Assembly (NCBI RefSeq): GCF_002994655.1 | Contig: NZ_PPDL01000004.1 | Span: 97,820-161,819, forward strand | DNA from: Corynebacterium sp. 13CS0277 | GTDB lineage: Bacteria; Actinomycetota; Actinomycetes; Mycobacteriales; Mycobacteriaceae | Length of the DNA: 64,000 bases | Direction of reading: 5' to 3' | Part shown: positions 26,408 to 34,244 of the stretch, piece by piece | Numbering within the stretch: the stretch's first letter is position 1 | Layout of the letters: each line of letters begins with the position of its first letter | Notes under the pieces: model-generated | The model's input: the letters and a program-made list of their open reading frames with translations, nothing else | What the model was told of the DNA's origin: nothing | The model's database searches: none | Program-made: the position numbers and the translations under genes

Positions 26408-28009
26408 TTAGGGTGCCAGCAGTTCGACGCGCAGCTCCCAGGGGGCCAGGGTGATGCTGTCGCCCTGCGGGGTGGACGGGGTGCGCAGGTTGCTCAGTAC
26501 CACCTCGCCCTGCGGCAGGGTGCGCGTCGGCGTGGTTGCGGAGAAGTTCGCCACCACGAGGGCGCGCCGCCCCGTGCTGCTGGTGCGGGTGTAGGCCATC
26601 ACAGTGTCATCATCGATATCGAGGGGCGTGAAGGTGCCGTCGATGAAGATCTCCGGGTAGTCCTGCCGCAGCGCCAATAGGGCGCGGTAAAACTCCAGCA
26701 CACTGCCCTCGGTACCCTCCTGGGCGGCGACGTTGATGGTGGTGTGGTTGTCGTTGATCCCAATCCACGGCTCACCCGTGGTGAAACCCGCACCCGGGGT
26801 GGCATCCCATTGCATCGGGGTGCGCGCGTTGTCCCGACCCTTGGTGTAGATGAGCTCCAAACGCTCTGTGTGCGTGAGATCGGTGCGTTCCCGGTAGAGG
26901 TTGAGCGACTCCACATCCCGGTAGTCGTCGATGCTGTCGAAGCGGACGTTCGTCATGCCGATCTCTTCCCCCTGGTAGATGTACGGGGTGCCGCACTGCA
27001 GGTGGATGAGCCCGCCGAGCATCATCGCCGCCTCCGGGGAGTCATCGGCGAAGCGGGACACCGCCCGCGGCTGGTCATGATTGTTCAAGTACAGGCTGTT
27101 CCACCCGCGGCCCTGCAAGCCCTCCTGCCAGGCGGCGAACACTGCCTGCAGCTTCGGCAGTTCCAGGGGCGCGTGGTTCCACTTGTCGCCTGCAGCATCG
27201 AGCATCATGTGCTCGAAGTGGATGACGGAGTCCAGCGCCTCGCAGTAGCGCACCGCATCGGCAGGAGTCGTCTCAGAGGTCTCGCCCACGGTGAAGACAT
27301 TCGGGTCGCGGAACACCCGGTCGGCGAGCTCGACGAGCCAGGGGTGCACCTGGGGGCCGTTGATGACGAAGGGGATCGCGGACCGCCCGCCGGTGGGGTC
27401 GTCGGGGAAACCTTCCGGCTTGGAGATGATGTTGATGGCGTCCAGCCGGAACCCATCCACCCCCTTGTCCAACCAGAAACGCACGACGTCCGCCGCCTCC
27501 TGCCGCACGACAGGGTTGTTCCAGTTGAGGTCCGGCTGCTTCGGCGAGAAGATGTGCAGGTAGTACTGGCCGCGCACCTCGTCGAAACGCCACGCCGGCC
27601 CGCCGAATTCGCTGCCCCAATTGTTCGGCTCGTCCCGCCAGATGTAGTAGTCCTCGTAGCCGGGCACCCGGCGGCGGGACAGCTCGAACCATTCGTGCTC
27701 GTCACTGGTGTGGTTGACCACGAGGTCCATGATGACCTTGATACCGCGGGCGTGCGCCTGCGCGAGGAACTCCTCGAAGTCGGCCATGGTGCCGTATTCG
27801 GGGGCGATGGCCCGGTAGTCGGAAATGTCGTAGCCGTTGTCGTCCTGCGGGGAGGCGTAGATCGGCGACAGCCACACCCCACCGATCCCAAGGTCGCGCA
27901 GGTAGTCCAGCCGGGAGGTCGCCCCCGGCAGGTCGCCGATGCCATCACCGTTGGAATCACAAAAACTCCGCGGGTAGATCTGGTAAATCGCAGTATTCTT
28001 CGCCCACAT
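26408..28009 (-). CDS. GH13 alpha-glucosidase (copy 1)
   Basis: A 533-residue cytoplasmic alpha-glucosidase of the oligo-1,6-glucosidase group (GH13). The N-terminal barrel starts with AIYQIYPRSFCDSNGDGIGDL. The catalytic residues are D190 in DGFRLDAIN, E243 in VGETSE and D312 in NNHDQPR, and QPDLNWNNP is typical of the subfamily. The residue after the nucleophile is Ala191, whereas its neighbour has Val at this place, a position known to influence alpha-1,4 versus alpha-1,6 preference. Its ATG overlaps the stop of copy 2 (TAATG), so they are translationally coupled. Confidence 0.92.
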   Translation of the reverse strand: MWAKNTAIYQIYPRSFCDSNGDGIGDLPGATSRLDYLRDLGIGGVWLSPIYASPQDDNGYDISDYRAIAPEYGTMADFEEFLAQAHARGIKVIMDLVVNHTSDEHEWFELSRRRVPGYEDYYIWRDEPNNWGSEFGGPAWRFDEVRGQYYLHIFSPKQPDLNWNNPVVRQEAADVVRFWLDKGVDGFRLDAINIISKPEGFPDDPTGGRSAIPFVINGPQVHPWLVELADRVFRDPNVFTVGETSETTPADAVRYCEALDSVIHFEHMMLDAAGDKWNHAPLELPKLQAVFAAWQEGLQGRGWNSLYLNNHDQPRAVSRFADDSPEAAMMLGGLIHLQCGTPYIYQGEEIGMTNVRFDSIDDYRDVESLNLYRERTDLTHTERLELIYTKGRDNARTPMQWDATPGAGFTTGEPWIGINDNHTTINVAAQEGTEGSVLEFYRALLALRQDYPEIFIDGTFTPLDIDDDTVMAYTRTSSTGRRALVVANFSATTPTRTLPQGEVVLSNLRTPSTPQGDSITLAPWELRVELLAP

Positions 28010-29769
28010 TAGTTGCTCACCCACACCTGCGCCTCGTAGGGGAACAGCTCCCCGAACACCGGCCGCCAGCCCGCCGGCTGCAGGGTCGAATAGTTGTCGT
28101 TGAGCAGCTCGAATTCCTCGCCCGCGAGCTGCGGCAGGTGCCGGGCCTGGAAGGTGTCGCGGAAGTTCGCCACCACCACGAGGCTGCGCCCACCCCACTG
28201 CCTGCGGTAGGCGACGACGTCCTCGTCGACGTGCAGCAGCTCGAAGGTGCCGAACGTGATGATCGGCAGCGTGTGCCGCAGGCGGATGAGCTCCCGGTAG
28301 TGGTGGAACACCGAGCCCGGGCGGGCCAGGGCGCTGGCGGCGTTGATCTCGGGGTAGTTCGCCGCCACCGGCAGCCAGGGGGTGCCCGTGGTGAACCCGG
28401 CGTGCGGGGAGGAATCCCACTGCATCGGGGTGCGCGCATTGTCGCGGCCGCGGGCAGCGATAAACGCCATCATCTCCTCGTGGGAAATCTTCTGGGAGTC
28501 GGTGACGTACGTGCGGTAGGCGTTGTGGATCTCCAGGTCGTTGTAGTCCTCGAGGCGGGCAAACGCCACATTCGTCATGCCGAGCTCCTCCCCCTGGTAG
28601 ATAAACGGGGTGCCGCACAGCATGTGCAGGGTGGTACCCAGCATCATCGCCGACAACTCCCGCCAGGCGGGCGCATCGTTACCGAAGCGGGACACCACGC
28701 GCGGCTGGTCGTGGTTGTTCCAATACAGAGAATTCCACGCCCGCCCCTGCAGTGCCTCCTGCCAGCGCGCCAGCGTCCCCATGAGCGCCCGCGGGGAGGC
28801 TTTCCGCGTCGACCACTTGCCGAAGCCCTGCTCGCTGCCGTCGAGGAACATGTGCTCAAAGGTGAAGATCATGTCGAGCTCACCCCGGTCGACACCTGCG
28901 AAAAGAATCCCGTCCTCCGGGGTGGTGTCCGGGGTTTCACCGACAGTGATGGTGGGGTAGTGGTCCAGCACCTCCCGGCGCATTTCCTGGAGGTACTCGT
29001 GCACCCGCGGCCCACGGGCCGCCATGTGGAGGGAGGATTCCTTGCCGCCGGCGGCAACCCGGGGATCGTCCGGGAATTCAGGGTCCTTCGAGATGACGTT
29101 GATGACGTCCATGCGGAACCCATCGACGCCCTTGTCCAACCAGAAGCGCATGAGGTCGTACACCTCCTGCCGCACGGCAGGATTGTCCCAGTTGAGGTCC
29201 GGCTGCTTGGGCGAGAACATGTGCAGGTAGTACTGGCCGCGCACCTCGTCGAACTCCCACGCCGAGGGGGAGAAACAACTCACCCAGTTGTTCGGCTCAT
29301 CCCGCCAGATGTAGTAGTCCTCGTAGCCGGGCACTCGCCGGCGGGACATCTCGAACCACTCGTGTTCGTCACTGGTGTGGTTGACCACCAGGTCGAGCAT
29401 GATGCCCATGCCCCGGGCATGCGCCTGTTCGAGGAAGGTGTCGAAGTCGGCCATCGTGCCGAACTCGGCCATGATCTCCCGGTAGTTGGAGATGTCGTAG
29501 CCGTTGTCGTCGTTCGGGGAGGCGAAGATCGGCGACAGCCACAACACATCCACCCCCAGCTGCTGCAGGTAGTCCAGCCGGGAGGTGATCCCCGGCAGGT
29601 CGCCGATGCCGTCACCGTTGGAATCGCAGAAACTACGGGGATAGATCTGGTAAATCACCTTCGCGCGGAAGTCATCCGGCACGGCCGCCGCAGCGGCCGA
29701 GGCCGTCTCAGTATCGATCGGGGCGGTGGCGGTGATGTCGGGGATGTCGGGGGTGGGGTTGGTGCTCAT
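28009..29769 (-). CDS. GH13 alpha-glucosidase (copy 2)
   Basis: A 586-residue paralogue of the adjacent gene with a 32-residue low-complexity Ala/Thr-rich N-terminal extension. The catalytic residues are D221 in DGFRMDVIN, E278 in VGETPD and D354 in NNHDQPR. Val222 after the nucleophile is the state seen in oligo-1,6-glucosidases, so isomaltose-type linkages are likely substrates; trehalose 6-phosphate or other phosphorylated disaccharides cannot be excluded because a PTS gene is nearby. The ATG overlaps the stop of the phosphatase gene (ATGA), giving a three-gene operon. Confidence 0.92.
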   Translation of the reverse strand: MSTNPTPDIPDITATAPIDTETASAAAAAVPDDFRAKVIYQIYPRSFCDSNGDGIGDLPGITSRLDYLQQLGVDVLWLSPIFASPNDDNGYDISNYREIMAEFGTMADFDTFLEQAHARGMGIMLDLVVNHTSDEHEWFEMSRRRVPGYEDYYIWRDEPNNWVSCFSPSAWEFDEVRGQYYLHMFSPKQPDLNWDNPAVRQEVYDLMRFWLDKGVDGFRMDVINVISKDPEFPDDPRVAAGGKESSLHMAARGPRVHEYLQEMRREVLDHYPTITVGETPDTTPEDGILFAGVDRGELDMIFTFEHMFLDGSEQGFGKWSTRKASPRALMGTLARWQEALQGRAWNSLYWNNHDQPRVVSRFGNDAPAWRELSAMMLGTTLHMLCGTPFIYQGEELGMTNVAFARLEDYNDLEIHNAYRTYVTDSQKISHEEMMAFIAARGRDNARTPMQWDSSPHAGFTTGTPWLPVAANYPEINAASALARPGSVFHHYRELIRLRHTLPIITFGTFELLHVDEDVVAYRRQWGGRSLVVVANFRDTFQARHLPQLAGEEFELLNDNYSTLQPAGWRPVFGELFPYEAQVWVSN

Positions 29770-30581
29770 GGGATCTCCACAATCAGGGCGCTGTGATCGG
29801 ATAGGGCGTCGGCAGTGTTGTCCGCGAACACTACCTCGTGGTGGGTGGGCTGCAGGTCGGGGGTGCACAGCACCACGTCGATGCGCAACGCCTCCTCATT
29901 GTCCTCCCACCCGTGAATCTTCTTATGGACGGTGGCCTCCCCGAGGACCGTGCCGGCGGTGTGGAAGGAGTCCACCCACCCGCTGGTGATCATCAGGTCG
30001 TAGCCTTCGCCGCGCAGGTGGGCGGGGTTGTTGATGTCGCCGGCGAGAATCATCGCTTCACCACCGCCCAGGTTCTCCAGCTGGGGTTGCAGGGCCTCCC
30101 ACTCGGTGCGGGCCTGCGGCCACCACGACAGGTGCGTGGTCACCACCCAGCGGCCGTTGATACGGGCGGCAAGGGAAACCCGCCGCCGCACGTCGCTGTA
30201 GGCGTAGGGCTCCGTGCCGGGCGTGTGGTGCGGCAGCACCTCCACCTGCTCCACGGGGTGCCGGGAAATGATTGCTACGCCTTCGTCGTAGAGGCCGAAG
30301 CCCTCGTGGGCCTCCGCCCACGCCCACTGCGGCGCCTCCCAGCCGAGGGCGCGCAAAGCACGCACCAACAGCCAGGCGTAGTTGTCCTCCCGCACCGGGC
30401 GGGTAGCGGCACCGGTGTATCCCTCCGGGTCATACACCGCGGGGGAGTGCTGGTACTGGTTGACCTCCTGCAGGCACACCACATCCACCCCGCGGGCAAC
30501 GATCTGGCGCGCCAGGGAAAAAATCTTCGGGATTTGGTGCTCCTCCAGCCAACTGTGCGTATTCAGCGTCAGCAATTTCAT
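29766..30581 (-). CDS. EEP-fold phosphatase, MapP-like
   Basis: A 271-residue member of the endonuclease/exonuclease/phosphatase family. The metal and catalytic residues are visible: N7 in LTLNTHSW, E39 in LQEVNQ, the THLSWW histidine, GDINNP and the terminal SDHSAL. The context of PTS IICB and alpha-glucosidases is that of MapP, the maltose 6'-phosphate phosphatase of enterococci, which dephosphorylates the PTS product inside the cell; this role is inferred from family plus context. The ATG at 30581 is favoured over one nine bases upstream because TAGTAT ends 7 bases before it, giving a leaderless mRNA. First gene of the operon. Confidence 0.8.
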   Translation of the reverse strand: MKLLTLNTHSWLEEHQIPKIFSLARQIVARGVDVVCLQEVNQYQHSPAVYDPEGYTGAATRPVREDNYAWLLVRALRALGWEAPQWAWAEAHEGFGLYDEGVAIISRHPVEQVEVLPHHTPGTEPYAYSDVRRRVSLAARINGRWVVTTHLSWWPQARTEWEALQPQLENLGGGEAMILAGDINNPAHLRGEGYDLMITSGWVDSFHTAGTVLGEATVHKKIHGWEDNEEALRIDVVLCTPDLQPTHHEVVFADNTADALSDHSALIVEIP

Positions 30582-30588
30582 ACGCCCC

Positions 30589-30594
30589 ATACTA
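30589..30594 (-). promoter_or_regulatory. -10 element of the MapP-like gene, leaderless
   Basis: TAGTAT on the minus strand ends 7 bases before the ATG at 30581. Confidence 0.5.
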
Positions 30595-30656
30595 AGCCCG
30601 TGGGCGCACGTGAGGGCGCTAAAAAATGTTCAGCTTTTGGGTGAATGTACAGATCG

Positions 30657-30670
30657 TGAATATTTGTTCA
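30657..30670. promoter_or_regulatory. Candidate RpiR operator in the divergent promoter
   Basis: TGAATATTTGTTCA is an inverted TGAA-N6-TTCA in the AT-rich middle of the gap between the phosphatase operon and the PTS gene. A second, looser pair (ttcagcttttgggtgaa) lies about 20 bases to the left. RpiR-family regulators often bind TGAA/TTCA half sites. Confidence 0.35.
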
Positions 30671-30759
30671 TACTCGGCGTCACAGTGGCATCCTGTGGCG
30701 GGTGTGTGCGTAGGGTGGCAGGTAGCTAAAAAATCCTTGTTGTGAAAGGGGACTTGTCC

Positions 30760-32427
30760 ATGATGGAGAAGATCCAACGGTTCGGGAGTGCGATGCTCGC
30801 CCCGGTCCTCATTTTCGCCTTCGCGGGCCTCGCGGTGGGCGTGTCAATCATCGCCCTCAACCCGGACCTCGTCGGCGGCATCGCCGAGGAAGGTACCTGG
30901 TGGTACGCCTTCTGGAGCATCTGGCAGTCCGGCGCCTGGACTGTCTTCAACCAGATGGAGCTCCTGTTCGTCCTCGGCCTGCCGATCGCCTTGGCGAAGA
31001 CCGCCAACGCCCGCGCCGTCCTCGAGGCCGGCATGGTGTACCTGACGTTCCAGTACTTTGTGTCCCAGTTCCTGGACCTGTTTGGCGACACCTTCGGCAT
31101 TGATTTCGCCCAGGAGGCCGGCGGCGCATCCGGCCTCAAAATGATCGCGGGCATTAAGACCCTCGACACCGGCATTTTTGGCGCTATTATTATCTCCGCG
31201 ATTGTCGTGTGGGTGCACAATAAGTGGTTCGATAAGAAACTCCCCGACTATTTGGGCGTGTTCCAGGGCACCCAGTTCGTCTACGCGGTGTGCTTCTTCC
31301 TCATGATCCCCATCGCGGGTGTCACCTGCCTGGTGTGGCCGATGATCCAGACCGGCATTGCGAACATGCAGGGCCTGTTCATTTCCTCCGGGGTGTTCGG
31401 CGTCGGCATCTACACCTTCCTCGAGCGCATCCTGCTGCCCACGGGCCTGCACCACTTCATCTACAGCCCCTTCGTCTTCGGCCCGGCGGTCGTGCCGGAA
31501 GGCATTCAGAAGTACTGGGTGGAGCACTTGAGCGAATACGCCGCCTCCACGGAGTCGCTGCGCACCCTGTTCCCCGGTGGCGGGTTCTCCCTCCACGGCA
31601 ACTCCAAGGTGTTCGCCCCCATCGGTATCGCCGCGGCGTTCTACACCACCGCCCGCCCGGAGAAGAAGAAGGAAACCCTCGCGCTGCTCATCCCGGTGTG
31701 CCTCACGGCCATCATCATCGGTATTACGGAGCCGCTGGAGTTCACCTTCCTGTTCGCCGCCCCCATCCTCTTCGTCATCCACGCGATCCTCGCGGGCCTC
31801 ATGGCGGCCCTGATGTACGCCGGTGGTCTCGTCGGTAGCTTCGGTGGCGGCATGATCGACTTCCTCTTCCAGAACTGGATTCCCCTGTGGGAGAACCACC
31901 ACAACACCTACCTGCTGCAGATCGGCATCGGCCTGTGCTTCACCCTCATCTACTTCGTGCTCTTCCGCTTCCTCATCCTCAAGCTGGACCTGAAAACGCC
32001 CGGCCGGGAAGGTGAGGACGAGGACGTCAAGCTGTACTCCAAGGCCGAGTACCGGGAGATGAAGAAGCAGAAGAAGGCCGCCCAGAATGGTGCTGCAGCT
32101 ACTGCTGCCGGCGAGGGCTCCGCAGACGCGGACGACGATGAGGATGACGAGGACGACGAGGACGATGCGGCGAACTACACGCAGCGCGCCCGCGACTTCC
32201 TCGAGCTGCTCGGCGGCGCGGACAACATCACCAGTGTGAACAACTGCGCCACCCGCCTGCGCATCAGTGTCGCCGACGAAGGACTCGTCAACCCCAGCGA
32301 CGCCGCCTTCAAGAGCTCCGGCGCGCTCGGAATCGTCCGCAAGGGCAAAGCCTTCCAGGTCATCGTCGGCATGGACGTGCCCCAAGTGCGCGACCGCTTC
32401 GAGAACATGGTCAACGCCCACAGCTAA
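30760..32427 (+). CDS. PTS alpha-glucoside/maltose-type EIICB
   Basis: A 555-residue permease that imports and phosphorylates a sugar with phosphate from a separate EIIA. The N-terminal EIIC domain (about 1-420) has roughly ten membrane segments and the family motif GITEPLEF. A charged linker with a run of Asp/Glu (around residues 455-475) leads to the C-terminal EIIB domain with the phosphorylated C496 in NNCATRLR. The IIC-IIB order and the sequence type are those of alpha-glucoside/maltose permeases (MalT, AglA). No EIIA is fused or adjacent, so it must borrow one. The ATG at 30760 has AAAGGGG eight bases upstream. Confidence 0.9.
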   Translation: MMEKIQRFGSAMLAPVLIFAFAGLAVGVSIIALNPDLVGGIAEEGTWWYAFWSIWQSGAWTVFNQMELLFVLGLPIALAKTANARAVLEAGMVYLTFQYFVSQFLDLFGDTFGIDFAQEAGGASGLKMIAGIKTLDTGIFGAIIISAIVVWVHNKWFDKKLPDYLGVFQGTQFVYAVCFFLMIPIAGVTCLVWPMIQTGIANMQGLFISSGVFGVGIYTFLERILLPTGLHHFIYSPFVFGPAVVPEGIQKYWVEHLSEYAASTESLRTLFPGGGFSLHGNSKVFAPIGIAAAFYTTARPEKKKETLALLIPVCLTAIIIGITEPLEFTFLFAAPILFVIHAILAGLMAALMYAGGLVGSFGGGMIDFLFQNWIPLWENHHNTYLLQIGIGLCFTLIYFVLFRFLILKLDLKTPGREGEDEDVKLYSKAEYREMKKQKKAAQNGAAATAAGEGSADADDDEDDEDDEDDAANYTQRARDFLELLGGADNITSVNNCATRLRISVADEGLVNPSDAAFKSSGALGIVRKGKAFQVIVGMDVPQVRDRFENMVNAHS

Positions 32428-32543
32428 GCGATTGCCCACCCGCCCGGTGCGCTGCGCCGGGCACCTGCCCGCCGGCCGCACCCCGTGTGGCCGGCGGTGT
32501 GGGAGTCGGCACGCGCCGCACCTTATTCTCCGCCGCACCTTTC

Positions 32544-32549
32544 TACAAT
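32544..32549 (+). promoter_or_regulatory. -10 element of the rpiR-type gene, leaderless
   Basis: TACAAT ends 6 bases before the ATG; no ribosome binding site is present. Confidence 0.6.
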
Positions 32550-32555
32550 GTGGGC

Positions 32556-33359
32556 ATGGACTTGGCAGACCTCGTGAGCACCACCCCCGCGGCCCGGGAC
32601 TTGAGCGACACGGAACGCACAATCTTGAGCTTCCTGCTGAACAACGAGCACCTCGTCGCCGAGTCCACGGTCACCGCCCTCGCGCAGGCCACGTTCAGCT
32701 CCACCGCGAGCATCATCCGCCTGACCCAAAAACTCGGATTCAGCGGATACGCCGAATTCAAATACTTCGTCAAGTCCTCCCTCCAGGCGCCCAAGGTCAC
32801 CGACACGGACATCATGGCCGACATGCGGCACGACGTGCTGGCCACCCTAGACCGTCTCGACGACATGGATCTGGCGCAGCCGCTGACGCTCCTGCGGCGC
32901 GCCACCGTCATCTACCTCTACGCCACCGGCTACGCGCAGCGGCTGGCGGCGAAAGACTTCGCCAAGGGCCTGATGTCCCGCCGCCGGTTTGCGGTGCTGC
33001 TGCCCAGCGCCATCGAATTCGAATCCGGCCTCGGCGCGATGAGCCCCAACGATGTCGTCGTCATCCTCACCCTGTCCGGCACCACGCCCGGGCTGGAATC
33101 AATCGTGACGAAACTCCATCAGCGGGGAGTGCCCACCGTGTGCATCACCGCCCGCACCGACGGCTACATCGCCCAGGCCGCCACCTGCTGCATCCCCTAC
33201 CAGTCGACACCGGTGCCGACGACGAACCCGCAGGGGGCGTACCGCTCCCTGGTGGGGCTCAACCTGGTCACCGACTATGTGCTGCGGCGGCTGGTGGCCC
33301 TGCAGCAGGAGGACGCCGAGGGGATCTCACACCCCGCAGTGCAATCGCCCCTCACCTGA
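32556..33359 (+). CDS. RpiR family transcriptional regulator
   Basis: A 267-residue regulator with an N-terminal HTH_6 domain (about 1-77; the FSSTASIIRLTQKLGFSGYAEFK stretch covers the recognition helix) and a SIS sugar-phosphate-binding domain (about 110-245, with LTLSGTTPG as phosphate loop). RpiR proteins sense phosphosugars, so it is the natural regulator of the adjacent PTS and divergent glucosidase operon. The ATG follows a TACAAT hexamer, which fits a constitutive leaderless transcript separate from the PTS gene 128 bases upstream. Confidence 0.9.
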   Translation: MDLADLVSTTPAARDLSDTERTILSFLLNNEHLVAESTVTALAQATFSSTASIIRLTQKLGFSGYAEFKYFVKSSLQAPKVTDTDIMADMRHDVLATLDRLDDMDLAQPLTLLRRATVIYLYATGYAQRLAAKDFAKGLMSRRRFAVLLPSAIEFESGLGAMSPNDVVVILTLSGTTPGLESIVTKLHQRGVPTVCITARTDGYIAQAATCCIPYQSTPVPTTNPQGAYRSLVGLNLVTDYVLRRLVALQQEDAEGISHPAVQSPLT

Positions 33360-33390
33360 TTGACGCAGCTTTTTCTACCAAGGAACTTCG

Positions 33391-33846
33391 ATGACGGCCC
33401 TGTCCTTCCTTCACAACCCGGCCAAAACCGCCACCACTCTCGTCCTTTACTGGGTGGTGACCTCACTGGCGTTCGTCGGCTACGAATTCATGCTGCAACA
33501 CGACGCGGGTACCGACCTGCAGGGGATGCTCGCCGTGCCGGGCGTGGCGTTGGCATTCGTCAGCGCCTGCGCGGCGCTCATCATGGCGGCCGGGCTGCGG
33601 GCGTTGACAACGCCCCGCTTCCAGCCGGTGCTCTACCCCGTGCTGTGGTGCATGGTCGTCCAGCAGCTCGTTACGATGAACCTCCCCGGTGCGGCACTGT
33701 GCGGGGTGTTGCTGTGGCGGCGGAAGCGCTGGCCGATGGCGGAGTCCACTACCGTCAACGTGTGGATCGTGGGTGCCGTAGGCGTGTTCCTAGCGCTGGT
33801 GACGGCCCTCATTGCCGTGGCGCAGGTGTCGCTGCTGCGGGCCTAG
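33391..33846 (+). CDS. Four-helix membrane protein, unknown
   Basis: A 151-residue protein with four hydrophobic segments (about 15-35, 48-70, 78-105 and 124-147) and short polar ends. I do not recognise the family. AAGGAAC lies about six bases before the ATG. It starts 31 bases after the RpiR gene and may be co-transcribed with it, but a link to sugar metabolism is not evident. Confidence 0.6.
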   Translation: MTALSFLHNPAKTATTLVLYWVVTSLAFVGYEFMLQHDAGTDLQGMLAVPGVALAFVSACAALIMAAGLRALTTPRFQPVLYPVLWCMVVQQLVTMNLPGAALCGVLLWRRKRWPMAESTTVNVWIVGAVGVFLALVTALIAVAQVSLLRA

Positions 33847-34244
33847 CAACCGCAGCGCGGCGCGCCGCGCGGCGACACACAGCGGGCGCAGAGGGGGCAG
33901 TCCGCTGGTGCGGGGGCGCTCCTTGGGTGCGTGTGCGCGGGATGTCAGCATGCCTACTGCTGCTCGGTTCTGCGCGGTGCTGTACGGTGCGGCTGGGGTG
34001 CGTGGCGGGGATACGTTCGGGGTGCGGGGGTGGGGGGGTACTTCGCAGGAGGGCTACACACTCCACCACCTGCTAGTGTGAGCCAGCACCCACCCATGTG
34101 AGATGTAGTGCACGACGCCTGCGGTACTGTGAGCTGTTCGCGGGTGCGGCGTGTGATCCTGCGGGTGGGCTGGTACCTGCCCGCCCCGGAGGTCTGCGGT
34201 GGGTGTGTCCCCTTCGATCCCCGACACTGTGTTTTAAGGACTCC
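33847..34244. other. Intergenic region
   Basis: No convincing gene. It begins with a self-complementary gcggcgcgccgcgcggc stretch that could end the upstream transcript, and contains several short open frames without ribosome binding sites. Confidence 0.45.

Noticed and set aside
26744..29796. Long plus-strand frames (26744-28012 and 28138-29796) over the GH13 genes
   Set aside because: They mirror the duplicated glucosidases on the other strand and carry no motifs; the minus-strand genes have all catalytic residues.
30844..32622. 592-codon minus-strand frame over the PTS gene
   Set aside because: Antisense shadow of a clearly recognisable EIICB gene.
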